DNA of 64,000 nucleotides from Clostridiales bacterium (GCA_031264755.1 JAISDO010000012.1:34035-98034); one strand, 5' to 3'. Counted from the stretch's first letter, positions 28,876 to 37,881 are shown. The notes: generated from the letters alone by a model not told the origin. A program made the numbers and translations.

Positions 28876-31434
28876 TCAAGTCCAACCGTACATACCCGCT
28901 GTGTCCAATTTCTCTCCAGTTATGTCTGCTCCAGTATACACAGCATAATGTCTATAGAAGAGTATCCTACTGTGTATGCGTCCGTCCGCTTCGGTCAAGT
29001 TGCCCTCTAATCCACCATTAATGATTATTATGGTCAAACCAAATCCAGGCGTATACTTGGCATCGTCCCCTTTACGCATCCAGTCAATGTTGCCCGTCAT
29101 GACTTCGTGCATACTAGCCTTAGGATAAGATGGCGTCATCCAAAACCACAGCGCCGTCAGCCACGCCAATGAGCCGTCCTGAGTAACCATCTCTGGATTG
29201 TCCAATAATATACTACTATCACCCAAGAACAATGCACTAAATGGTCCATAATTGTAGTTCCATGACAACTGAAATGGTCCACGTCCATGATAACTCTTGC
29301 CAGGCGTAGGCGGGAATGTCTTGTCCTCATACTTAACATATCCGGGAGCAAAATTGTCCCCCTGATAGTTTGGAGCTCCTGGAGTCTGAGCACCTATATA
29401 CCCTACCTCTTCATTCCAATATAGTCCTGTAGTCTCTTCGGCTGCACCCCAATTTTTGCCACCCGTCTCATGACTAGAGTGTGCAAAGAACGCTGCTAGT
29501 TCTCTCTTCTTGTCATTGTCACTTCCATCTAACAAAAACCTACCATAATCTATCTCTCGCCTATATACTGGCTTGCTAGTGTTCCAACTTGCGTCAAAAT
29601 CCGGACCTCTAACTATCTCAGTCTCTATGCCTGTGGTCTTGTCTATTACGGCATATCTGCGAGCATCTTCGTATCCTGCCAAGTCACCTGGACCATTCTC
29701 ACGCATCTCAACAATGTATATTACAGATGCTGCTATACGAGCTGCTTTGACAAAGTTGTCATAACTAAAGAAGTCAGGGGCATTTTGTATAGTATCCTGT
29801 CTATAATAGCCACCTGTCGCTGTATCACTACGCCAATTTGCCATACCCCAACGCCAGGGGAAGAGCGTATCCCACTGTTGTTTGGATACAAATTGTCCTA
29901 TCCTACTCTCCACAGCGTCAGGCGAAGTGTCACCAGATATTACACCGCCACCTGGTAGATAGTTGACAATATTGGACCATTGACTATCTTTGTATCCGCT
30001 TGCAGTAGCTTTGAGTCGGAGCACATAAGTCTTGTTGTCGGTCAACTTGTCTAGAGCATACTGTGTAGCACTTCCAATATTATTTGCGACTCCATCTATA
30101 TCTAGAGTATACGCTGTAGCATTGGGCACTGCACTCCATCTCAATATACCCGATAGTACAGATATTGTAGGTGCAGTCAATGAAGGTGCTTGTGGTGAAT
30201 ATGTCAATATATTGGACCATTGGCTATCTTTGTACCCACTTGCAGTAGCTTTGACACGCACTTGATAGGTACCAGTGGGCAGATTGCCCAAACTACATTG
30301 TGTAACATTGCCTATATTAGCCATACTACCATTTATATCTATCGTGTATGATTCGGCATTAGATATAGCACTCCATGATACTGTACTACTTGACAATTGT
30401 ATTAGCGGTGTAGACAATTGTGGTACTTGCGGCGAATACATGACTGTATTGGACCATTCACTACTAATATGAGTGACGTTGTTAGCAACAGCTCTTACTC
30501 TTATAGAGCTATCCGTCGTGAGATTGCTCAAACTATAGGTATAGGTATTGCTATCAACATTATGCCTAATGCTATCAATCTCTATCTGATATGATATAGC
30601 ATCTTGCACAGCGAGCCACGCAACATTAGTACCCTGAAGACTTACAATAGGTGTTGCCAGTTGAGGCAACTCTGGCACAGGTGTGTTGTCAGGAGTATAA
30701 ACTACAGCAGCTGACCATTCACTATCACTGTACACCGAGCTATCAGGATCTGCTTTGGCTCTCAGACTAAAGACAAACATAGTATCATTGTCGTCATCTA
30801 TGTCCCAACTTGTCACAGTATTGGATATATTATGAGTGGTGTCTACGCTAGATTGATTGCCTGATATTGATGTCTTGGATTGCTCCAATATATATTGATA
30901 TGTGTTTGGGATATGTTGCCATGATATCTTTTTGTTGATTTTGTCTAGTGTTAGAGTTGGTCTAGTCAATGGGGATTTGGTAGGAGGCAAGGTTTCGCCT
31001 CCACCGCCATTGCCTTCGGTTGGCACAGTGTACACTGCCACTTCACTCAATCCGCTATTGGATATACCGTCCTTGCCACTTATAGCTTGCACACGCAAAC
31101 TATAAGTCTGTCCTTGCACTGCCCCTATCATTGATGCAATATTCCACTTGACCTCATCTACACTATACTCCCTATCAGTATCGCCATAAATATTGCCTAA
31201 GTCTATCACAACCTTGTATCCTTGAGCATCTTGTACACTACTCCAAGACAACCACCCACTTTTGGAGTCTATATATATATTAGTCGGAGTAGCTAGAGCT
31301 AGATTGAGGGATCTATCAGACTCGTGATCAGATCCACTACCTACAACCAATCCACCTACAATACCCACAACCAAAAAGACAATTATCATGGATACTGATA
31401 TAATTATAGATTTTGCATTGTTTGATTTGGACAC
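28876..31434 (-). CDS. Membrane-anchored FN3 protein with GH19 chitinase domain
   Basis: An 852-aa exported enzyme predicted to cut chitin or a related beta-1,4-GlcNAc polymer. Order: signal-anchor helix (about residues 8-31), five FN3-like modules (about 45-140, 153-255, 260-342, 343-422, 423-500), then a GH19 domain (about 511-850). GH19 motifs are AFFAHSSHETGG with the candidate catalytic Glu656, a second acidic pair in WNEEVGY (674-676), YHGRGPFQLSW (715-725) and GFGLTIIIINGGLE (797-810). The modules repeat LSTPLIQL..VSWSAISNA-like strands. GTG 31434 is the start; AGTAGG lies 6 nt upstream. GH19 enzymes are plant and actinobacterial chitinases or phage-type endolysins; use on peptidoglycan remains possible. 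Confidence 0.88.
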   Translation of the reverse strand: MSKSNNAKSIIISVSMIIVFLVVGIVGGLVVGSGSDHESDRSLNLALATPTNIYIDSKSGWLSWSSVQDAQGYKVVIDLGNIYGDTDREYSVDEVKWNIASMIGAVQGQTYSLRVQAISGKDGISNSGLSEVAVYTVPTEGNGGGGETLPPTKSPLTRPTLTLDKINKKISWQHIPNTYQYILEQSKTSISGNQSSVDTTHNISNTVTSWDIDDDNDTMFVFSLRAKADPDSSVYSDSEWSAAVVYTPDNTPVPELPQLATPIVSLQGTNVAWLAVQDAISYQIEIDSIRHNVDSNTYTYSLSNLTTDSSIRVRAVANNVTHISSEWSNTVMYSPQVPQLSTPLIQLSSSTVSWSAISNAESYTIDINGSMANIGNVTQCSLGNLPTGTYQVRVKATASGYKDSQWSNILTYSPQAPSLTAPTISVLSGILRWSAVPNATAYTLDIDGVANNIGSATQYALDKLTDNKTYVLRLKATASGYKDSQWSNIVNYLPGGGVISGDTSPDAVESRIGQFVSKQQWDTLFPWRWGMANWRSDTATGGYYRQDTIQNAPDFFSYDNFVKAARIAASVIYIVEMRENGPGDLAGYEDARRYAVIDKTTGIETEIVRGPDFDASWNTSKPVYRREIDYGRFLLDGSDNDKKRELAAFFAHSSHETGGKNWGAAEETTGLYWNEEVGYIGAQTPGAPNYQGDNFAPGYVKYEDKTFPPTPGKSYHGRGPFQLSWNYNYGPFSALFLGDSSILLDNPEMVTQDGSLAWLTALWFWMTPSYPKASMHEVMTGNIDWMRKGDDAKYTPGFGLTIIIINGGLEGNLTEADGRIHSRILFYRHYAVYTGADITGEKLDTAGMYGWT

Positions 31435-31436
31435 AT

Positions 31437-31755
31437 TATACCTACTACAATTTGGACTTCAATCCAAGACGTGCATATCACATCAAAGAGACAGGGAGAA
31501 CTTGTTGTTTGGGGCAATTAGATATCAATAGCTTGACAACAAGACAAATCTTGACATAAACATCTCACATACTATAAGTATATACATTATGTACAAATTA
31601 TAACATAATTAAGTATAATATATTAACAATAGATGTTGGTACAGGTTTGTCAACATGTATAAAAGTTGCAAAAAACAACCACATATGTCAAAATATGTGA
31701 TTGTTTATTTGATTGCACTACAACCAAATACAAGCTATATAGTCTAGCAAAATCA
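31437..31755. other. Upstream region of the chitinase gene
   Basis: No gene. Near the gene, TATAAT abuts the GTG start with TTGAAG 16 nt further up. A second extended TATAAT lies at 31602-31597 in an AT-rich patch and would give a leader of about 150 nt; I cannot tell which is used. The left-reading galM-like gene is terminated by the hairpin at 31676-31703. Confidence 0.4.
31676..31703 (-). terminator. Terminator after the galM-like gene
   Basis: CACATA pairs with TATGTG, extended by CAA/TTG across a bulge; on the minus strand TTGTTTTTTG follows. It lies beyond the 29-bp repeat array, so the array is transcribed with the gene. Confidence 0.65.
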
Positions 31756-31961
31756 ACGCAACAACTTGTATGACTGTATTGTCAACACAACAACTTGTAT
31801 GACTGTATTGTCAACACAACAACTTGTATGACTGTATTGTCAACACAACAACTTGTATGACTGTATTGTCAACACAACAACTTGTATGACTGTATTGTCA
31901 ACGCAACAACTTGTATGACTGTATTGTCAACACAACAACTTGTATGACTGTATTGTCAACG
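31754..31961. repeat. Seven 29-bp tandem repeats
   Basis: Seven head-to-tail copies of a 29-bp unit begin at 31762, 31791, 31820, 31849, 31878, 31907 and 31936. The unit starts CAACTTGTATGACTGTATTG and ends TCAACACAA. Copies differ only at one position (CACAA versus CGCAA). The last copy overlaps the stop codon of the galM-like gene at 31956-31958. Because 29 is not a multiple of three and stops occur, it is not coding. Read on the minus strand each unit contains TTGACA but no matching -10 box. Confidence 0.95.
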
Positions 31962-33023
31962 CACTATCAACTTATACACTGTCTTGTTTACATAAGGTTT
32001 GTTAGCCAATACAACATTGTCAACAGTAATAGGTGATATGCAAAATCCACTATGCTTGTTGTACACACCATCTTTCTTGCTATTGACATTGTCAAAATTG
32101 TTGTCTGGTTGTGTATAACTCACAATAGGTTGCCTCTTGCCAGGCACTCTATCAAACCTATTAGCAGTATAAAAGTACAAATGAGACTTGGTAGTATGTA
32201 TCTCCAACTTGATAGCCGATTGCTTAGCTCTAACACGCCCTACATAATGCAAGCTGTCAGCCAATACATTGTTGCCCACATTTAGCTGATAGCACAAGTC
32301 TAAGCCGTCAGAATACTTGATCAGTTTGTGTTTGGCCGAAGACAAATTTTTGAGAGATTTAGGCTTTTTGAGATCAATACGACCTTGAGTAGGTACAAAC
32401 TCTGTAGGCGTCCACCCACCGTCAGTACTTGACACGTAATCTGCATTGACTAGAGCAGTATGCCCCTCAATGGTACCTTGACCATTGAGATTAAAAAAAG
32501 CCTGTTGTACAAAGTTGACTTCACAATTGTACGTAGAACTAGCCCTATCTACAATTGTCAGCTGATTGTCCTCGCTCCAACTGTAGCTTATGGATATCAA
32601 GAGAGTACCTAGTGGCAAATTCATCTTGTGTTGCATTGTTATACTCTCTTGATTCTCTTGTCCTGAGACTACACAATCCCACAATACATTGTCAAGTGAT
32701 ACAGTGTCAGCGTGTTTGAAAGTGTCAATATCATCACTTACAAACACCTGAATGCCATCATGCAATGTTCTCTTGACCACACTTTTGCCAACATTGATAC
32801 CAAGCAATGCTCCCATATAGTGTTTGTCTTGAAGATAACCATCCAAATTATCATATCCCAACACAACATCACGATAATCGCCAATTTTGTCCTTGATAGA
32901 CAGCAATACTATACGACTACCCCAATTAGTCAAACTCAACTTGTTGCCGTGTTTGTTGACTATTGTGTACAATGATGCAACTTGACCTGTTGGTAATTTG
33001 CCGTATTCTTCTACTACAATCAT
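31956..33023 (-). CDS. Aldose-1-epimerase (GalM)-fold protein, likely non-catalytic
   Basis: The 355-aa length and strand pattern fit the GalM family, which interconverts sugar anomers. Recognisable anchors are TNWGSRIVLLSIKDK near the N-terminus, VLGYDNLDGYL, FFNLNGQGTIEGH (176-188) and a RFDRVPGKR region. However, the residues that do catalysis look replaced: the NH[ST]YFNL motif with the acid His reads QQAFFNL (Gln174 at the His position), and the C-terminal CLETQ motif with the base Glu reads CISPI. His104 may match the other active-site His. It could be a sugar-binding or regulatory relative. The start ATG 33023 has only a weak AGG upstream. Confidence 0.7.
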   Translation of the reverse strand: MIVVEEYGKLPTGQVASLYTIVNKHGNKLSLTNWGSRIVLLSIKDKIGDYRDVVLGYDNLDGYLQDKHYMGALLGINVGKSVVKRTLHDGIQVFVSDDIDTFKHADTVSLDNVLWDCVVSGQENQESITMQHKMNLPLGTLLISISYSWSEDNQLTIVDRASSTYNCEVNFVQQAFFNLNGQGTIEGHTALVNADYVSSTDGGWTPTEFVPTQGRIDLKKPKSLKNLSSAKHKLIKYSDGLDLCYQLNVGNNVLADSLHYVGRVRAKQSAIKLEIHTTKSHLYFYTANRFDRVPGKRQPIVSYTQPDNNFDNVNSKKDGVYNKHSGFCISPITVDNVVLANKPYVNKTVYKLIVR

Positions 33024-33123
33024 ATATTACAGAACCTAATCAGTATTGGTGCTGTATACTGTATTGCACATAACATAGTATACAACAAATGCATTAAGCA
33101 TATATTTGGGCGTACCAACAATA

Positions 33124-33534
33124 TTATCTTTTGCTAAATTGAGATGCTTTGCGGGCTTTTTTGAGACCATATTTTTTGCGTTCTTTCATACGAGAATCTC
33201 TAGTCAAGAAGCCCGCTTGTTTGACTACTGGCTTGTTCATGGGATCTGCCACAACCAATGCTCTAGCAATACCATGCCTAATAGCCCCTGCTTGTCCAGT
33301 TATACCACCACCATTGACATTGACAATGATATCGTATTTGTCTCTACTATTGGTGGCAATCAATGGCTGGTTGACTATCAACTTAAGCGTATCCAACCCA
33401 AAATAGTCATCCATACTACGTTTGTTGATAGTTATATCTCCATTGCCAGGCAACAATCTAACTCTAGCTACCGCTGACTTGCGACGTCCCGTGCCCCAAA
33501 ATTGTATTCTTTTTGCTGTTTTTTTGACTGCCAT
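33124..33534 (-). CDS. rpsI: 30S ribosomal protein uS9
   Basis: A 136-aa protein matching uS9 throughout: [15 protein letters not shown] at the N-terminus, [19 protein letters not shown] in the middle and the basic C-terminal tail ending QFSKR that reaches the P-site tRNA. It follows rplM by 30 nt, the order found in nearly all bacteria. A GGAG lies about 13 nt before the ATG. No anomalies. Confidence 0.98.
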   Translation of the reverse strand: MAVKKTAKRIQFWGTGRRKSAVARVRLLPGNGDITINKRSMDDYFGLDTLKLIVNQPLIATNSRDKYDIIVNVNGGGITGQAGAIRHGIARALVVADPMNKPVVKQAGFLTRDSRMKERKKYGLKKARKASQFSKR

Positions 33535-33564
33535 TATGTTGTATTAACTCCATGATTGTTGTAA

Positions 33565-34020
33565 TTATATATTCTTCTTAACCAATTCAAACACTTTGGG
33601 CTGTTGAGCTTGATGATTGTGATTGGCATCCTTGTAACATCTCAGCTTCTTAAGTTGTTTGCGACCAAGACGAGTCTTAGGCAACATACCTTGTATAGCT
33701 TCGTATACAGCATCGTCACTAGAGTCTGCCATGTACTTGCGATACAATTTGTATTTGGCACCACCCATATACTGGCTATGGCTAAATTTGATTTTTTGAT
33801 CCAATTTTCTGCCTGTTAGTATCACTTTGTCTGTATTGACAATTACAACAAAGTCACCACAATCTACATGTGGTGTATATGTGGGTTTGTGTTTGCCTTT
33901 GAGTATATTAGCTACTTGACTAGCTAGTCTACCCAATGGCATATTAGTAGCATCAACTATATGCCACTCCTGAACTATATTGCTAGCATTAGCCATAAAT
34001 GTTTTTTGTTGTGGTTGCAT
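33565..34020 (-). CDS. rplM: 50S ribosomal protein uL13
   Basis: A 151-aa protein with the uL13 signatures WHIVDATNMPLGRLASQVA, HVDCGDFVVIVN and GMLPKTRLGRK. It has an N-terminal extension of a few residues before MANASNIVQEW, where translation could also begin; AGAGGAAGG lies 8 nt before the ATG at 34020, supporting the longer form. It heads the rplM-rpsI operon, whose promoter lies about 160 nt upstream, leaving a leader long enough for autoregulation by a ribosomal protein. Confidence 0.97.
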   Translation of the reverse strand: MQPQQKTFMANASNIVQEWHIVDATNMPLGRLASQVANILKGKHKPTYTPHVDCGDFVVIVNTDKVILTGRKLDQKIKFSHSQYMGGAKYKLYRKYMADSSDDAVYEAIQGMLPKTRLGRKQLKKLRCYKDANHNHQAQQPKVFELVKKNI

Positions 34021-34174
34021 TTGTTATACCTTCCTCTTTTCAATACACTCCCATGTAGAGAGCTACACCGTCTGTGCAATATATCACACAAACATGCTCC
34101 TGCCTCTAGTACAAGCAATCCAAATACAATCGTCTATTGCATCGGGAGACCCTCTAAGGTTGCCACAAAGCATA
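34021..34174 (-). promoter_or_regulatory. Long rplM-rpsI leader, candidate regulatory RNA
   Basis: The predicted transcript has about 150 nt before the rplM start. Several Bacillota have an L13 leader that binds the protein. Short complementary stretches are visible here, such as GTAGCTCTCTAC, but I could not match a published motif. Confidence 0.4.
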
Positions 34175-34180
34175 ATGCTA

Positions 34181-34210
34181 ATAATACTATACAAATCACT
34201 ATATTGTCAA
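34181..34210 (-). promoter_or_regulatory. rplM operon promoter
   Basis: TTGACA (34210-34205), 18 nt, TATTAT (34186-34181). The gene-free stretch 34021-34481 otherwise holds the leader and the response-regulator terminator. Confidence 0.7.
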
Positions 34211-34390
34211 CTATTTTGCTCAAATTTTCGCTACTATTTGGAGATATAGCACCCTAACATATCTAGACAATAGCATCTACAACTTCTTAAGAATAGGCAT
34301 CTCTTGTACTTTTTTTGATACGTTATATAATAAATTTTTTGTGTTCAAATTGGCATATCAACAATTATTAGGGTTAATCAATTATAACAA

Positions 34391-34422
34391 AAAAAGAATG
34401 TCAAAACGACGACATTCTTTTT
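34391..34422 (-). terminator. Strong intrinsic terminator
   Basis: A 12-bp stem (AAAAAGAATGTC with GACATTCTTTTT, 8-nt loop) followed on the minus strand by a run of T. It lies 60 nt past the response-regulator stop. Confidence 0.88.
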
Positions 34423-34481
34423 AATACTTTGTATACAACAAGCTCAAATTGATTGCAATACATCAGTCAAATCTATGCTGA

Positions 34482-35186
34482 TTAGTCTACTTCAAACTTG
34501 TACCCCTTGCCCCATACGGTGACAAATCTCCAATTCTCGCCCGATCCCACCTTCTCTCTAATACGTTTGATGTGTACATCTACAGTCCTGGTATCTCCAT
34601 CATAACCTACTTCCCAAACTTTTTCTAGCAATTTTTCTCTACTAAAAACATACATAGGGTGAGTGACAAAGTGATACAACAACTCTATCTCCTTAGGTGG
34701 CATCTCTATACGTTTGCCTGACACTTTGACGATATAATTGTTGATACTTACAAACAAGTTGCCAATGGAAACATCTTGAGATTCAGGCTCTACTATATTT
34801 GCCTGAGATCTACGCAGTATAGCCTTGATACGACTAATAACCTCTTGCATTTCAAAAGGCTTGACAATATAGTCATCCGCACCAAGCTCCAATCCACCTA
34901 TAATATCTACCTTTTCTGATTTGGCAGATACCAATATTACAGGCAATTGCTTGTTAATCTGTCTAACACGAGCTAGAGTCTCCATACCATCCAAGTCGGG
35001 CATCATGACATCTAGCAATACAACACTAAATGTCTCTTCTTTGATATGTTTGAGAGCGTCATTGCCATTGTGACATATTACTGTGTCATAATTTTCTTTT
35101 TTGAAGTACAGTGGATAAAGCTGGCAAATATTGACATCATCATCAACCACTAGTATCTTTTCTCTCTTTGCTGCACTATTGTCCAT
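34482..35186 (-). CDS. OmpR/PhoB-family response regulator
   Basis: A 234-aa DNA-binding regulator. The receiver domain (residues about 10-122) has the acidic cluster DDD at 15-17, the phospho-acceptor Asp59 in LLDVMMPD and the conserved Lys in SAKSEK. The winged-helix output domain (about 140-232) ends with VWGKGYKFE and contains TRTVDVHIKRIREKVG. The start ATG has AGGAG about 13 nt upstream. No sensor kinase gene is next to it, so it is an orphan regulator here; its partner must be elsewhere. The DNA target cannot be deduced. Confidence 0.93.
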   Translation of the reverse strand: MDNSAAKREKILVVDDDVNICQLYPLYFKKENYDTVICHNGNDALKHIKEETFSVVLLDVMMPDLDGMETLARVRQINKQLPVILVSAKSEKVDIIGGLELGADDYIVKPFEMQEVISRIKAILRRSQANIVEPESQDVSIGNLFVSINNYIVKVSGKRIEMPPKEIELLYHFVTHPMYVFSREKLLEKVWEVGYDGDTRTVDVHIKRIREKVGSGENWRFVTVWGKGYKFEVD

Positions 35187-35333
35187 TACACACTTTCTCT
35201 CCTAACGCTCTCACAATAATATCAACCTAAATCTAATTCAAATATACAAGTTGTTGTACCAGAAGCAAGGGTGAACAACGCAATATTCATACACATCTAG
35301 TACACTCATTCTACACCTATAGTATACAGAATT

Positions 35334-35523
35334 TTAACACAAATGACAAGCAAAACACATTGATTGTTTTTTGTAAATTTTTGCAAAGCCAAATTTGCCC
35401 AATATGTGTCTATACAATTGCGACACACAACAAAGTCCACTTGAATTGCCACATACAATACTAACGAACTTTGTGATCTCAAAGTTGCCACAAATTGGAC
35501 AAGCAACAACAATATTTGCTCAT
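35334..35523 (-). pseudogene. Possible broken small cysteine-rich protein gene
   Basis: An open frame without a proper start codon reads ANIVVACPICGNFEITKF, with further cysteines (IVCGN, GLCCVS) and ends CFACHLC at TAA 35336-35334. A start ATG sits at 35523-35521, one base out of frame: removing the A that follows it would give MANIVVACPICGN. GAG precedes the ATG by 5 nt. The gene lies 11 nt after the Gx-transporter stop codon on the same strand. The reading is coherent, but it is short and has no recognised family. Confidence 0.35.
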
Positions 35524-35534
35524 ATCAACTCAAT

Positions 35535-36059
35535 CTACAGCAACACTTGTATTGGGATATGCTTGATTGTATAGTATGACACCAATCCTACAAATACCCC
35601 CGCTCCAGCACTAGCCAAGAACATTAATGGCAACAGCAACAACACAAAGATATTGCCAACTACCCAACTTGCCACGATCAACTGTACAATATTGAAGACA
35701 ATAGCTGACACAAAACTAATACTCATTATACTAATATGAGGAAAAACAAATGTATACAACAACACCATAGTGGTGAGAGCCAATGTGCTTGATGGCAAAC
35801 TATATATTAGTGATGTTGGATTGCCTACTATCAAGACTGCCAATAGGCATCTCACAATTACTACAATATAGCTATCTACAACCCCTAACAATACAAGGGC
35901 ACACAGGCTAATCACATTAGCAAGTCCCAATTTGGCACCGGGTGCAAATGCAAATACAGGCGGTATAAGGCTCTCTATCATGAAGATTATCAATGCCAAA
36001 GCCACAAATATAGCAATACGACATGTACGTTTAGTATAATTTGTTGAGCCTACTCGCAT
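35535..36059 (-). CDS. Gx transporter family / Hpre_diP_synt_I membrane protein
   Basis: A 174-aa membrane protein with about five spans. The motif PGAKLGLANVISL after the first span, and the Leu/Ile/Val-rich repeats, match the family once called heptaprenyl diphosphate synthase component I (PF07456), now seen as ECF-type or Gx transporter proteins of uncertain substrate. I chose ATG 36059 (MRVGSTNYTKRT); TTG 36074 is also in frame. No good Shine-Dalgarno site precedes either. The gene follows NusG-domain-II and ApbE genes, a combination found repeatedly in Clostridia. Confidence 0.8.
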   Translation of the reverse strand: MRVGSTNYTKRTCRIAIFVALALIIFMIESLIPPVFAFAPGAKLGLANVISLCALVLLGVVDSYIVVIVRCLLAVLIVGNPTSLIYSLPSSTLALTTMVLLYTFVFPHISIMSISFVSAIVFNIVQLIVASWVVGNIFVLLLLPLMFLASAGAGVFVGLVSYYTIKHIPIQVLL

Positions 36060-36170
36060 CGTTATAGTTAACAAACAAAAGATTTGGTCTCATACTATTC
36101 AAAGTCACACACCCATTTTTTAGATGCAGACTTGCAAAGTATAACAAAGAGTGATTGCGTTGTAGAGTGA

Positions 36171-36569
36171 TTACAAATGTATGTCACTCTCACCTACAAT
36201 TCGCAAATACACATTGTTGGGACTACATACTATAGATTGATTGACTCTATCTTTGCTACCCATTCGCAAACATATTTGGTCAGGACAATCCACATGAGAT
36301 ATGTACACTTGTCCATTCTCAACAATTATAGTCATATGCCCCAACAACACTTCCAATTGCAATTGATGATAATGTTCAAGATCTAGGGTGTGCACATGTC
36401 TACCTTGTTGCCATACTTGCACACTTTTGCCCTTAGCTCCAAACAAGCTCCAAATAGCAACAAAGCAAAACACCACAACAAGTACTATAACCACACTATC
36501 CCACAACTTGATGGGGTGAGAATTTTTGATTGTTTCAATTTTTGATTGATTCATTTTTGATTGATTCAT
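36171..36569 (-). CDS. NusG domain II-containing protein
   Basis: A 132-aa protein with one N-terminal transmembrane helix (about residues 25-46) and a C-terminal beta domain of the NusG_II type (PF07009), with VQVWQQGRHVHTLDL and the end HVDCPDQICLRMGSKD...SIVCSPNNVYLRI; the CPDQxC and CxPN motifs are family hallmarks. The coding sequence opens with two exact copies of ATGAATCAATCAAAA, so two start codons (36569 and 36554) lie 15 nt apart. Upstream and downstream genes are ApbE and the Gx membrane protein. The family is linked to extracytoplasmic redox or flavin proteins; function unproven. Confidence 0.85.
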   Translation of the reverse strand: MNQSKMNQSKIETIKNSHPIKLWDSVVIVLVVVFCFVAIWSLFGAKGKSVQVWQQGRHVHTLDLEHYHQLQLEVLLGHMTIIVENGQVYISHVDCPDQICLRMGSKDRVNQSIVCSPNNVYLRIVGESDIHL

Positions 36570-36602
36570 TTTTGATTGATAGCCAAAATCAAACTCAACA
36601 AT

Positions 36603-37862
36603 TTAGTTGTACTTATTGTATCTCTTGTATCCATTGTAAGTATCTAATTTGTACAATTCAAAGTCCCCCTCAATAGCATATCTCCCTCTACTTGTAACCA
36701 CATGACTATCATCCTCTAGTACAAACACTCCCACACTAGTAGTCTCATGAGCTACCCAATCTCTAGCTATCTCAACACCTTTTTGAAAGCCAGCAGACAC
36801 AATAGCAGTGGACAATATCTCTGCTATCATAGCCGAACTGTGCACAACAGTAGCAGACGACACTGCCATATCCTCGTTTTCCCAACGAACTAGATCTTGA
36901 GACAAGGACAACCCTGCCGGGATACCTGTCAGTGGATTGATTATGTGTTGTACCAAGATACTCTCGTCGCCCAACTCTGTACCATCATAATTGAACAAAT
37001 AAAACCTTTGGTAATCTCCGGATGTTACCAACCCTATGTCTGCAATCTCTGTAGCAACAATCAACTCTCTACCCACCAGCGACATGCGTGGACGTGGATC
37101 TAGCACTTGCACACGCCAAGGTACACCCGTGAGATGTTGACCATATACATATATATCTCCACTTATATTGAAGCTAGCTGATATCAGGTTGTGTTTGGCG
37201 GCAATATCGCCACACAAGTCCGCTAAGTATCCCTTGCCAATACCACCAAGATCCAATTCAAGCTGGGGATTGAGCTTGGACATATAATACTCTCCCCCTC
37301 TATCTATCAGTCTGACAGATTCTGTCAACGGTATATCCAATCCATACTCAATTATGGCCTGGTCAACATCTTCTTTCAAAGGCAAATAATCTGGTTGACT
37401 AGGGCTAATCCAACCATATTTGGCCATACCTTCTACGTCTACATTCCACAAGCGGGCTATAGGCAATACAGCAGGATTGAAGTACCCTTGCACCAAATCA
37501 TAGTACTCTAATACTGCACTCATCATCTTGTATATGTGTATGTCTACATGATACTCGTACTCACTAGGCATCTCACCCTTGTTGAAGACCTTGAGTGGAC
37601 TGTCGTAGGCATCGTCCAATCTAATTGAATTGTTGACTTGGATTGCTACCTCATTGATCTCATCAAGAGCTTGTTGAGCATTATCCCCCGCTACCGCAAC
37701 CTCCAACCTTATGCCCCCTCCAAACACAACATTGTTGGATGTCAAATATTTGGGCGTGTTATCAACAAATAGGTTGCATCCTACAAGAGACATTGCCACT
37801 AGCATCAATGCCAACAACCAACACAAATTGTATCTAGCTCTAATTAGTCTAAACAAAAACAT
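36603..37862 (-). CDS. apbE: FAD:protein FMN transferase (ApbE) lipoprotein
   Basis: ApbE moves FMN from FAD onto Thr or Ser of flavoproteins such as Rnf and Nqr subunits. The 419-aa precursor has a signal ending in lipobox SLVGC, then the transferase domain with LDLGGIGKGYLAD (FAD and Mg site), ISGDIYVYG, and HIINPLTGIPA near the C-terminal third (family H.IDP.TG). The usual NxGG near the core is NISGD. I chose ATG 37862; a TTG two codons earlier is in frame. DegV lies 19 nt upstream and NusG-II 33 nt downstream, so the four genes 38733 to 35535 likely form one operon. No Rnf genes are in the window. Confidence 0.93.
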   Translation of the reverse strand: MFLFRLIRARYNLCWLLALMLVAMSLVGCNLFVDNTPKYLTSNNVVFGGGIRLEVAVAGDNAQQALDEINEVAIQVNNSIRLDDAYDSPLKVFNKGEMPSEYEYHVDIHIYKMMSAVLEYYDLVQGYFNPAVLPIARLWNVDVEGMAKYGWISPSQPDYLPLKEDVDQAIIEYGLDIPLTESVRLIDRGGEYYMSKLNPQLELDLGGIGKGYLADLCGDIAAKHNLISASFNISGDIYVYGQHLTGVPWRVQVLDPRPRMSLVGRELIVATEIADIGLVTSGDYQRFYLFNYDGTELGDESILVQHIINPLTGIPAGLSLSQDLVRWENEDMAVSSATVVHSSAMIAEILSTAIVSAGFQKGVEIARDWVAHETTSVGVFVLEDDSHVVTSRGRYAIEGDFELYKLDTYNGYKRYNKYN

Positions 37863-37881
37863 ACCCAACTACCACAACCAA

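Noticed and set aside
31754..31961. Possible CRISPR array
   Set aside because: The 29-bp units are directly adjacent, with no unique spacers, and no cas genes are present.
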